From: Buxus sempervirens | Lineage: Eukaryota; Streptophyta; Magnoliopsida; Buxales; Buxaceae | Length of the DNA: 64,000 nucleotides | Assembly (NCBI GenBank): GCA_947561395.2 | Contig: OX387184.1 | Span: forward strand, 40,104,766 to 40,168,765 | Reading direction: 5' to 3' | Part shown: one piece after another, positions 36,513 to 41,604 of the stretch | How positions within the stretch are numbered: position 1 is the first letter of the stretch | Layout: the number at the start of each line of letters is the position of its first letter | Position numbers and translations under genes: made by a program | Notes under the pieces: model-generated | Database searches by the model: none | Told to the model about the DNA's origin: nothing | The model's input: only the letters and a program-made list of their open reading frames with translations

Positions 36513-39213
36513 TACTAGGAGGTGGCAGACAATGCTCAGATATGCCCGCCAATCCCTCCCTTCTTTTTGTTCTTTCTTTCTCTCAACCTTTTTTTTATTT
36601 TTTTTCCTAGATTCTGCATTAAGCATGCCGTGCGGAATCCGATGATTTCAATGGCATTTAGGACATGTCATAGAAATTAGTTGTATTTTAACTAGCACAA
36701 GGCAAAATGTTGCTTGTGCTGGTTGAAATAAGGGGGCTTAAGGTGAAATTTCGTTGCCATGGCATTCTATGACTATGACCACCAACACCACCACCATAAC
36801 AAACACCAAAATCCTACCTCTACTACCAATCCGAATCTAACACCCGCTTAATTATGTTCCACTTAATCCCTCTTTGATGGACACATACCTTTTTGGCTAA
36901 GGAATGAGAAATCTTTTTCCTGTTACATAAATCCAATTTTCATTTTCTCCAGGAAAAGCCATCTCTTTCTCAACAATGTCATTGGTTTTAAATATCCGAC
37001 CACTCCTATAAATGTTGTCACCAATATTAGCACACTAAGCAGTAAGCACCACTACCATGGGTATACGCCCACCATTGCCACTACCATCACTACCAACTAC
37101 CACCACCATGACCATCATCAAGGTCACCATAAATTACCACCACCTCCATTGGTATACCACCACTACCACCACCACAACCAACTAGGTATGCGAGCATCAC
37201 CACAGCAACAAATATCCACCACTACAACCACCACCAACCCCACTATCATCACCAATATACCACAATCTGCATTACCAGCACTACGAAACACCACCACCAC
37301 CGATTACCACAACCACCATCAGTATACCACTACCGACCCCCATCACGACTACTATCAACAACAATCACAATCATCACCAGTGCATACTATAACCACTACC
37401 ACCATCACTGCCACCACAACAATGTAACGATTACCATTTTAATGTCTTTGTAAGATTTAAACTCTTTCCCCATATTATTTCATTCCAAACATATTAAAGT
37501 GTTTTCACTCTGTTTCCCATGTTTCTAACCAAACAAATTAAAAGTACATGTTTTGTAGAAAATGAAATTCGTGTAAAATGATTTACATTATAAAATATTT
37601 TCCGATAAAACAAACGGAGCTTCTTATTACTCAACCTTCGTTTTCCTGATTTACATCAATATGTAGGCTTTTCTATAGGTTTATTTATTGATTCCTAAAA
37701 TCTCCCAACTAAATACATGAAATCGGGAAGTCCTATAAGTGTACAAATCACCAACCACTTTTAAAACAAGGATAATAATTGTGCTAAAATTTATGTACGA
37801 ATTTTCAAGATATATCTAATCATAAAACATCTTAAAAATATATTAATCTGTTAATATTCTAAAAGTATACCTTGGCAGTTATCTTTGATGTTTATTTGAT
37901 GTCATGGCTTGAGTTTCAGTTCATAGGTCATTCAGTTGGTAAACTTGGTCGATATGACATTTCTATTCATGGGATGCTCATGCTCCTAGGTGATAGAAAT
38001 ATGGTATAGCCACTACATTGAGTGGGTCCTTATGGATTGCGATTTTTGTTATGTATTTATTGATGTTCTACTCGACCAAAACGAACCAAGAGAATTGTAA
38101 AAATCAAGAAAAACTCATTATAATGAATTAATGTTTTTATTTTCCTTATTTGTTTCAATTTTTTTTTTCTTTTTAGTTCAAATTGGTTTTCAAATCAAAT
38201 TAATTGGGATCCTCTGACTTTCAATAGGCTAAAACCATGGGACAATAAAAGATGCCATACTTGAAATGTTGGAGTGTATCTGTTAGTGATGCATCCTAGT
38301 AGTATTAGAGTGCATCTCATATCTTTGCAAATTGCCTGTGCTCTGCTGATTTGCATAAATGCAAGATTTAAACTAAAATGTTTATGATTCTCCACAATCA
38401 TATTTTGGGTACAGTTTTCTAGTAAATGTCATTGTCATATTCACCTTGGGTGGTTGAAATTTTACTCATGTACTCTATTTATGCAGTCAAATCATGTGGC
38501 ACCTGATCATTCTTCTGCAACAAATAATTATTCAAACTTGGAAGCACCAGTATGATTCCTGAACTTTAAATTCTTCTCATCTCGTTCTCTGTTTAACTAT
38601 ACTGGGGTACTAACTGATATTTCAAAACCTTCATGATTGCAGGGATTCAATTCACATTTAGTCAATAACAGACCAGCGGTAAGTTCCAAATCAAATTTTA
38701 TAGTGCAAACAATATTCTTGATCATGCATCTTAAGATGGATGCTGTAGGACCACTATTTCTCCATATATATGTTCTCTATTCTATTCTTTGTTCAATTTT
38801 GTCTTTATCAAATTTTGGAAATGGTAATTTCTGTTGACTTATGGTGAGTGATATTCTGCAGTTTATAACTGGGTAGATGTTATTCAACGGTGTATTGTGA
38901 CCAGTCAATGTTCATATGTTGCTTTTCCAAGAAGTTTCTCTCAATAAGTAGATGATAATGCCTTGCAAATCAGTCTGATAATAATGGATTTTTGACTCTG
39001 GATATCTATGAATTTTTCTCAGCTTATTTTCTTCGTCTGCATCTATGTAATCCTTGGGGACCCTTAATTGTATTGACAATTGAATTAATTTTTCCCACAT
39101 AGCAGGTGAGGAGGCAGTCTTTCATCGAATTTGAGATCTTCAAAAAGCGATGGAAAAAAGCAGCAAGGGAAGATGAATGTTGGATTGATCCATATCGACA
39201 ACAACGAAACTGA
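8178..39213 (+). CDS. DUF707 family protein, complete gene of 15 coding exons
   Basis: Coding exons: 8178-8195, 11100-11216, 18911-18970, 19072-19173, 20624-20707, 20816-20934, 21055-21156, 25495-25611, 29978-30043, 30192-30258, 30578-30631, 30703-30792, 38487-38549, 38643-38678, 39106-39213. They join in frame to 400 codons, a usual length for the family. Residues 22-41 form one hydrophobic segment after a basic stretch, which suggests a type II signal anchor. The DUF707 core starts at NRCRPLGSE (residue 66) and includes NLLAIAVGIKQK, KFPLSDFVILLFHYDG, WWFAKRFLHPD, FLWDEDLEVENFHPERY (D189-E190-D191), GWVEMMAPVFSRAAWRCAWY and a C-terminal FKKRWKKAAREDECWIDPY. Family knowledge: members are predicted Golgi or endomembrane proteins of unknown reaction; the DED motif after a hydrophobic strand resembles a glycosyltransferase DxD, which is inference. 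All introns are GT-AG except intron 11 (GC-AG). Start choice: an in-frame TAA lies 6 nt before the ATG, and its exon joins exon 2 in phase 0. Confidence 0.93.
8857..9027. repeat. Foldback repeat in intron 1 of the DUF707 gene
   Basis: GGGCGTTGCAACTCAGCTGA followed by ATATGGCAAAA (about 8876-8906) recurs inverted as TTTTGCCATATTCAGCTGAG and TTGCAACACCC (about 8992-9022). The loop of about 85 bp holds ATATGCATATGTATATG-type sequence. A third copy of TCAGCTGAGTTACAAC lies at about 8857 and pairs with the left arm. Confidence 0.7.
9337..9359. repeat. (CT)n microsatellite
   Basis: About eleven CT dinucleotides in intron 1. Confidence 0.9.
11100..11216 (+). CDS. DUF707 coding exon 2, membrane anchor
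   Basis: Acceptor TTTCAG before 11100 and donor AAT|GTACGT. The 39 codons encode VSVLLDPKSRK, then the hydrophobic segment VFITAALVCIVFFIGSGFMA, then TDYN. The basic residues before the segment fit a type II membrane orientation. Confidence 0.85.
11804..14107 (+). mobile_element. Solo LTR, family B copy B2, in intron 2 (TSD CTCAT)
   Basis: Starts TGTGTGCACCC and ends GGTTGCTTACA. Perfect 5-bp duplications CTCAT flank it (11799-11803 and 14108-14112). It contains GAGTCGCCACTACC (about 11897), a 20-bp-arm hairpin (12933-12976) and ATGCAAACTTAATTGCGTTTGG (within about 13955-13980), matching B1, B3 and the right-edge copies. There is no internal domain, so I read it as a 2.3-kb solo LTR. GAGTCGCCAC motifs are, to my memory, frequent in LTRs of Tat/Ogre-type Gypsy elements; the lineage is not proven here. 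Confidence 0.78.
14950..15345 (-). pseudogene. hAT transposase fragment (DUF659 region)
   Basis: The minus-strand frame 15077-15298 contains DWTNPTKLAIIN, NIKDANYI and RNMIKEVGPDLVV. This aligns with DGWTSPTKLFIIN, KIKDVSYI and KSMIKEVGRKHVV in the larger hAT relic at 46435-46665. It is a short internal piece with no ends seen, within intron 2. Confidence 0.65.
15527..16230 (+). pseudogene. L1-type LINE 3' fragment (zf-RVT domain)
   Basis: The frame 15527-15832 includes IKLIADHLKSRGWYLPDRCV, then MCKCLEETVDHLLLHCSVAS and KVWSD. This is the zinc-binding reverse-transcriptase C-terminal domain (C-x2-C...H-x4-H/C pattern) of plant L1 LINEs. A further piece at 15914-16114 ends ISCKLFSEVL. The tail near 16160-16225, with CTTCGATTAATATAATCTTC, resembles a plant L1 3' end. 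5'-truncated, in intron 2. Confidence 0.72.
16850..17200 (-). pseudogene. L1-type LINE fragment, minus strand (zf-RVT domain)
   Basis: Minus-strand translation gives CLLWLKEGEPMNYIFLHYEL, then GSI, a stop, HSFIGLLGLSWVKP. This follows the plant L1 pattern CxxC...E.xxHLFLHCxxA...W...FGLSWV with the cysteines and histidines decayed. It lies 600 bp from the plus-strand L1 fragment, so the two are separate insertions. Confidence 0.5.
18911..18970 (+). CDS. DUF707 coding exon 3, stem region
   Basis: Acceptor GCGCAG, donor AAG|GTACAA; 20 codons, phase 0 at both ends, encoding VLSKWQMVGTMNNTQSNSCK. Together with the next exon it gives the family-typical CK-NRCRP join. Confidence 0.88.
19072..19173 (+). 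CDS. DUF707 coding exon 4, start of conserved core
   Basis: Acceptor TTTGCAG, donor ATT|GTATGTG; 34 codons. NRCRPLGSEVLPEGI and SNLEVRPLWG are the N-terminal hallmark of DUF707. The last residues VVDI are less typical of the family, so a donor a few codons earlier (TCT|GTAGTG at 19161) is a possible alternative; it would also keep the frame. Confidence 0.9.
20624..20707 (+). CDS. DUF707 coding exon 5
   Basis: Acceptor AACCAG, donor AAG|GTAACG; 28 codons, phase 0. Encodes KKVKPSMNLLAIAVGIKQK and then QIVNRIVKK, a conserved block of the family. Confidence 0.93.
20816..20934 (+). CDS. DUF707 coding exon 6
   Basis: Acceptor TTGCAG, donor AATG|GTAATT; 39 codons plus two bases. Encodes FPLSDFVILLFHYDGIVDQW and MDLEWCGDALHVSAKNQTK. 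The split tryptophan codon is completed by exon 7. Confidence 0.95.
21055..21156 (+). CDS. DUF707 coding exon 7, DED motif
   Basis: Acceptor GCATAG, donor ACG|GTATGT. Encodes WFAKRFLHPD and NYIFLWDEDLEVENFHPE. This is the most conserved part of the family and holds D189-E190-D191. Confidence 0.96.
22155..22421. repeat. Foldback element with dinucleotide loop in intron 7
   Basis: The left arm (about 22155-22222) contains TTATATCAGCACAATTAAAG and GGTTTGTT. The right arm (about 22352-22420) contains the complement, AACCCTTTAATTGTGCTGAT and ATAAGCCTCATATTAATTTC. Arms of about 60 bp are almost identical. The loop of about 130 bp holds (CA)n at 22290-22310, TATATA and CATA repeats. It resembles a MITE, but the exact ends and TSD are not clear. 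Confidence 0.72.
22454..22490. repeat. (GT)n microsatellite
   Basis: About 18 GT units directly right of the foldback element. Confidence 0.92.
23280..23850 (+). repeat. Probable Copia-type LTR relic
   Basis: TTTACATAGTTTGGCAGAGATGCCTAC, read here in two parts (TTTACATAGTTTGGCAGAG and ATGCCTACATCCATGG), and GCCGTACACAGTGGACGTAGG are typical of Copia LTR sequences that I know from many plants. A TATATATATC box-like run is at about 23690. It includes a 24-G tract (23613-23636). Exact termini were not found. Confidence 0.45.
23613..23636 (+). repeat. Poly-G tract, 24 bases
   Basis: An uninterrupted run of G on the + strand inside the LTR relic in intron 7. Confidence 0.95.
23851..25494. other. 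Remaining part of intron 7, no gene seen
   Basis: AT-rich intronic sequence between the LTR relic and exon 8. I recognise no coding domain. A 15-A run is near 25139. Confidence 0.4.
25495..25611 (+). CDS. DUF707 coding exon 8
   Basis: Acceptor TTGCAG, donor CACAG|GTAGTT. Completes an arginine codon, then YLSIVKDEGLEISQPALD and HHQITARRRKSKVH. It follows the 4.3-kb intron 7. Confidence 0.95.
26533..27450 (+). pseudogene. Ty3/Gypsy chromovirus integrase 3' fragment
   Basis: The frame 26533-26802 holds GVYLAFSSAYHPQTDGQSEA, the end of the integrase core (the H-P-Q-T-D-G-Q-S-E motif), then ENYLRCFVGDKHEEWV. Beyond a frameshift follow AEWCYNSTFHSTKTT and YEALYG, then KLAPRFYGPFQ-like and Y(R/D)LDFP-like sequence, then TMEVATWEEYYGLKHAYPHL and VGKLF before a stop. 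The last part is the C-terminal chromodomain-like tail of chromoviruses. It is truncated at its 5' side and broken by several frameshifts and stops. In intron 8 of the DUF707 gene. Confidence 0.82.
27451..27478 (+). repeat. 28-G polypurine tract before the 3' LTR
   Basis: Twenty-eight uninterrupted Gs lie directly between the end of the pol frame and the TG start of the LTR, where a polypurine tract for plus-strand priming is expected. A normal tract is about 10-15 mixed purines, so this one has probably expanded. Confidence 0.8.
27479..27918 (+). repeat. 3' LTR of the Ty3/Gypsy chromovirus
   Basis: Starts TGTGTGTAGTTTG and ends ACATTACACA, about 440 bp. It contains a likely TATA box, GTATAAATACT, at about 27768. 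No matching 5' LTR is in the window. Confidence 0.72.
27919..28025 (-). mobile_element. Au-type SINE fragment, minus strand
   Basis: Read on the minus strand it contains GGGCCTTGACGCAATGATAA (tRNA-like A-box region), AGGTCATGGATTGGAATTAC (B-box region), GGGAAACAGCCTTCCCGCAT and GCAAGGGTAAAGATCCGTAC. This order matches what I remember of the angiosperm Au SINE. It is cut at its 3' side at the end of the chromovirus LTR. Confidence 0.72.
28028..28230. repeat. AT-only low-complexity tract
   Basis: Almost pure A/T with TATATAATATATTA-type motifs. It lies immediately beyond the SINE fragment. Could be an expanded SINE tail or target microsatellite. Confidence 0.8.
28735..29010 (-). pseudogene. 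RTE-type LINE C-terminal fragment, minus strand
   Basis: The minus-strand translation contains IRDKMEESRLRWFGHV-like sequence with minor decay, followed by RPTDAPV. This is the conserved C-terminal block of plant RTE LINE proteins (DKMRE.RLRWFGHV..RP.DAPVR). The strand is opposite to the RTE fragment at 35545. In intron 8. Confidence 0.72.
29011..29977. other. Remaining part of intron 8, no gene seen
   Basis: Sequence with moderate G+C and several TG-rich runs. No reading frame or element end that I recognise. Confidence 0.35.
29978..30043 (+). CDS. DUF707 coding exon 9
   Basis: Acceptor GAGCAG, donor AGG|GTAAGG. Completes an arginine, then RIYKLKGHGRCDDKSTGPPC. It contains a conserved Cys pair of the family. 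Confidence 0.94.
30192..30258 (+). CDS. DUF707 coding exon 10
   Basis: Acceptor GTTGCAG, donor CCAG|GTATGG. Encodes (G)WVEMMAPVFSRAAWRCAWY and MIQ, ending in phase 0. Highly conserved block of the family. Confidence 0.95.
30578..30631 (+). CDS. DUF707 coding exon 11, followed by a GC donor
   Basis: Acceptor TTTGCAG; encodes NDLIHAWGLDMQLGYCAQ. The exon must end at CACAG|GCAACT to keep the family-typical CAQGDR junction. No GT in the right place gives this junction, so the donor is GC. Confidence 0.9.
30632..30702 (+). other. GC-AG intron 11 of the DUF707 gene
   Basis: A 71-nt intron starting GCAACT after CACAG and ending TTTTTCCAG. A branch-like TAACTAAG lies about 23 nt before the acceptor. 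GC-AG introns are a known minor class of U2 introns with the donor consensus AG|GCAAGT. Confidence 0.85.
30703..30792 (+). CDS. DUF707 coding exon 12
   Basis: Acceptor TTTTTCCAG, donor AAT|GTGAGTG. Thirty codons, GDRMKNVGVVDSEYIIHLGL and PTLGVSDVNN. Followed by the 7.7-kb intron 12. Confidence 0.94.
32150..32710 (-). pseudogene. hAT transposase C-terminal fragment in intron 12
   Basis: Minus-strand translation gives FNDGVDELDPFTK, a stop, VKCYKLDETDGQP. It aligns with FSNEVDEGDPFAEWVRC and MDEPDGRP of the hAT relic at 45012-45437. A preceding block (about 32640-32710) aligns with LVFCHYNMRLRTRQ. Downstream, acidic, serine- and glycine-rich frames at 32156-32384 correspond to the low-complexity tail. 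Confidence 0.65.
32711..35544. other. Part of intron 12 without recognised genes
   Basis: I see no coding domain. There is a (GA)n run at about 33069, a T-rich run at 33368-33380, and a short duplication GAGGGTTCTTGAGAT at about 33599 and 33620. An L1-like tail on the minus strand is possible at 33375-33420 but weak. Confidence 0.3.
35545..36390 (+). pseudogene. RTE-type LINE reverse transcriptase fragment
   Basis: KYIDVMMDMYKGALTKVKIV and GLHQGVSYQPLSFHL (frame 35785-35967) are the RT palm region. Then LFADDIELVV (FADD motif, about 35995), NRAKTEYMKY (about 36097), KFKYLGS-like (about 36190) and VLCDKRVPLKLNGEFYKIAI (about 36297) follow in shifting frames. The order is that of plant RTE-clade LINEs. 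Many stops and frameshifts. In intron 12. Confidence 0.78.
36450..36511. repeat. (CT)n microsatellite, about 60 bp
   Basis: An uninterrupted (CT)n run. The serine-leucine and glutamate-arginine reading frames across it are artefacts of the repeat. Confidence 0.95.
36775..37430 (+). repeat. Degenerate (CCA/ACC)n tract in intron 12
   Basis: About 650 bp rich in CCACCA, TACCAC and ATCACC triplets on the + strand, with strong C-on-top strand bias and few Gs. The 92-codon frame at 37149-37427 (Thr/His/Asn-rich) comes from the repeat and is not considered a gene. Confidence 0.75.
38487..38549 (+). CDS. DUF707 coding exon 13
   Basis: Acceptor TATGCAG, donor CCA|GTATGA; 21 codons beginning SNHVAPDHSS. 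Variable linker of the family, so support comes mainly from frame and splice sites. Confidence 0.82.
38643..38678 (+). CDS. DUF707 coding exon 14
   Basis: Acceptor ATTGCAG, donor GCG|GTAAGT; 12 codons, GFNSHLVNNRPA. Short linker exon whose two sites keep phase 0. Confidence 0.82.
39106..39213 (+). CDS. DUF707 coding exon 15 with stop codon
   Basis: Acceptor ATAGCAG; encodes VRRQSFIEFEIFKKRW, KKAAREDECWIDPYRQQRN and TGA. This is the family's conserved C-terminus. An acceptor three bases earlier (ATAG|CAG) would add one glutamine. Confidence 0.93.
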   Translation: MRRQSFIEFEIFKKRWKKAAREDECWIDPYRQQRN

Positions 39214-40125
39214 TGGATTTTTTAAAGGGTCTTCTCAATCATAGATACAAATATAATGGCATTCTTTCAATTAGTTCAGGCCATACAACATGTACATCCC
39301 CAAATGCTGTGCAGCTAATGACAAAAAGATGAAAAAAATCTTAGGAAATGTACGTGGGATACTTGTGATTTGCAATATGAGGATGCTGAACATTGGCTAT
39401 ATCTTTCAGGTTTGGCTGAGTTTAGACTTCTCTTGTTATAGTGTAACATAATGGTTGTAATTATGTCATCCATTGTTTGAATTTGTAGAATTTGAATTTT
39501 TGTTTCTTTCCTGGGACTATTTTTTTGTGATTTATCTTTACCAATTTAGTTAAGTTCCCATTTTAAAGATATGCAGTTAGTCTCTTTGTTATATGGTTAT
39601 GAGTGTTTACTTAATTGATTAGAAGTCTTTTTTTTTTTTGGGTAAAATTAATTGATTAGGAGTCTCGTGTGGCAGTTTGTAGAAGTCCATATTTGTTGGT
39701 GCAGTTCTTATTCGTAGGAATAATGATATAGTTATGAGCCGTTTTGGTAACGTTTCTGAAAACAGTTTTTCTGTTTTCGAAAACAAAAATCCCAAAATCT
39801 TGTTCGGTAAGAATAGTTTCCTGAAAACAATCTAAAAACCTTTTTTTTTTTCTGGAAGCTAAAAGTTTCAGTTTTTCTTTTAAAATAGAGAATGGTTTCC
39901 AAAATTTTTTATGGTATTTTTGTAATTTCTAGTAGATTTATTAAATCACTCCTCTCTTCATTTAGTTCCACTACAACTATTGCCTCCGCCGCCATTGCAA
40001 CTATTGCCACCGCTATTGTTAACATTGCCAGCATCACTACTACTGCTGCTTCGCCACTGCCATATCCACGAATAACATCACTAACAAAAACTCTATCTCC
40101 ACAACTATGACCACAATTGCAACTT
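39214..40125 (+). other. 3' UTR and downstream spacer of the DUF707 gene
   Basis: No gene is seen. The first 200-350 bases after the TGA are AT-rich and probably contain the 3' UTR and poly(A) site; the exact end is not visible. At 39740-39900 the sequence GGTAACGTTTCTGAAAACAG and related GAAAAC/GTTTTC repeats look like the end of a small inverted-repeat element. From 39960 to 40060 there is a degenerate (CCN) trinucleotide tract. Confidence 0.35.
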
Positions 40126-40350
40126 ATTAGGGATTTTGGGCCAAGGTCTAGCATTTTGCTATGGTATAAGGAAATAAAATTGCGCTTTAACCAATAACTT
40201 AAGTTATTGGTCTAGTGGTAAGCGCATGATAATCAATCCACAAAATGCTGGTTGTGGTAGGTGTTGTCTATCTACCTACGGTTCAAAGGTGCAAGGTGAG
40301 GCTTCGGAAAAGTTGTGGGTTGGAGTCCCACAAGGGAGTCATAAATAAGC
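40126..40350 (+). mobile_element. TRIM-like element fragment (plus strand)
   Basis: TTGGGCCAAGGTCTAGCATT, CTATGGTATAAGG and the 20-bp palindrome CCAATAACTTAAGTTATTGG correspond to the short LTR of the element at 50129-50580 (opposite strand). The next 110 bp (GTTGTGGTAGGTGTT, GGTTCAAAGGTGCAAGG, TTGTGGGTTGGAGTCCCA) match that element's internal part. It is cut at about 40350. Confidence 0.6.
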
Positions 40351-40376
40351 AAGGTTTTGAGTTTTGGTGTCGTTGG

Positions 40377-40472
40377 GTGTGTCGCCCAGGGCACCAATTC
40401 ATTGGGGGTGTGTCGCCTAGGGCACCAATTCATTGGAAAATTCATTTTCCAATGAATCAAGCGAAATTTCGC
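40377..40472. repeat. Tandem repeat plus two palindromes
   Basis: GTGTGTCGCCCAGGGCACCA followed by ATTCATTGGG occurs twice in tandem (from 40377 and 40408). The second copy leads into ATTCATTGGAAAA-TTCA-TTTTCCAATGAAT (40428-40457) and GCGAAATTTCGC (40461-40472). This may be the subterminal repeat of the hAT relic to its right, because 48620-48690 also carries ATCGCTAGGG and CAGCGAAACGC motifs. Confidence 0.5.
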
Positions 40473-41083
40473 TAGAAAAATTTTTATTTTGCTTGTTTAA
40501 GGCTAAAAATCAATGATTTACATGTATAATATGTAAAATAATTGCATTTTCATGTATAGTTGTAATAAAATTATTACAAGTAGCAGTTATACACTTCAAA
40601 AAATCATGCAAATGCAATGTCACATGTAAATGTACTAATCCGTGTGATGCTATGGCCTGTGCATAAATCAAAATGACAAATAGGATCCAAATTTTAAATT
40701 AAATTGAAACAATAATACAAATAGTAAAAAACATAAAATAATGCTGCCAAATCAGTACTGAAATGAATGGCGAGGCTCAAACCCTACTCTCTTGCCAATA
40801 AAGTGGCAATAACGCTTCCATCCCATCCGAAATCTATACTCTCTTTGATATGAACAGAAATGCTGCTCATACTCCTCCTATGTCATGTGTGCCATTATAC
40901 CAACTGGAGGGAAATCAAAATAGTAGTAGCAACGATTTGGCTCTAGTTGTGGTGGTGCGAAAGGAGACGGCATAGGATAACTAGGATACTCGTATGGAGG
41001 GGCTACTACTCCAGTAGGTATAGGCATAGCATAATAACCATACGAATATGAGTCCACTGGAAAGATCCCAAATGGATCAGATG

Positions 41084-41551
41084 TGTAACGACCCAACCCA
41101 GCGAGGTATTGTTCGGTTTGAGCCTAAGCCCGCATGATTTTGTCCTCAAAAGGCATCTTGCTTGGTTAAGTATTCTACTTGACTCTTATACCATACCGGG
41201 TATTCATCCGTTTCCAATGTGGGATCGGGATATCACAATATCCCCCTTTAGGGCTGCACATCCTTATACAGTGGCCACCTAGAAGTCTGCCAACCCCTCA
41301 TGGGCCCGCCCTCATAGGTCCAACCACCTTTCTCGGGCAACATCAGGACCCACACCAGCCACGGACTACTGGACTCGGATCCAGCTCTGATACCATTTGT
41401 AACGACCCAACCCAGCGAGGTATTGTTCGCTTTAGGCCTAAGCCCGTACGGTTTTGTCCTCAAAAGGCGCCTTGCTTGGTTAAATATTTTCCCTGACTCT
41501 TATACCATACCGGGTATTCATCCGTTTCCAATGTGGGATCGAGATATCACA
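41084..41551 (-). mobile_element. Complete TRIM, 468 bp, with 154-bp LTRs and TSD AGATG
   Basis: Two 154-bp direct repeats (41084-41237 and 41398-41551) start TGTAACGACCC and end GATATCACA, or TGTGATATC...CGTTACA on the minus strand. Between them, on the minus strand, TGGTATCAGAGC (complement 41384-41395) is a primer-binding site for initiator tRNA-Met two bases from the LTR. AAAGGGGGATAT (complement 41238-41249) is a polypurine tract. Perfect 5-bp duplications AGATG flank it (41079-41083, 41552-41556). The internal region is only 160 bp and has no gene. Confidence 0.93.
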
Positions 41552-41604
41552 AGATGTCTGCATGTGTGCTCTAGGATACTCATATGAAGTACCATAACTA
41601 CTGT

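Noticed and set aside
36355-36645. Ser-Leu and Glu-Arg repeat proteins
   Set aside because: They are translations of the (CT)n/(GA)n microsatellite in three frames.
37149-37427. 92-codon Thr/His/Asn-rich frame
   Set aside because: Made by the (CCA)n-type repeat inside an intron; no start context or domain.
11217-38486. Introns 2 and 12 have exactly the same length (7694 nt)
   Set aside because: Their contents are unrelated, so the equality is a coincidence.
40208-40328. Possible tRNA-derived SINE (A box TGGTCTAGTGG, B box GGTTGGAGTCC)
   Set aside because: The spacing is too long, and the sequence is better explained as the fragment of the TRIM-like element that is also present at 50129-50580.
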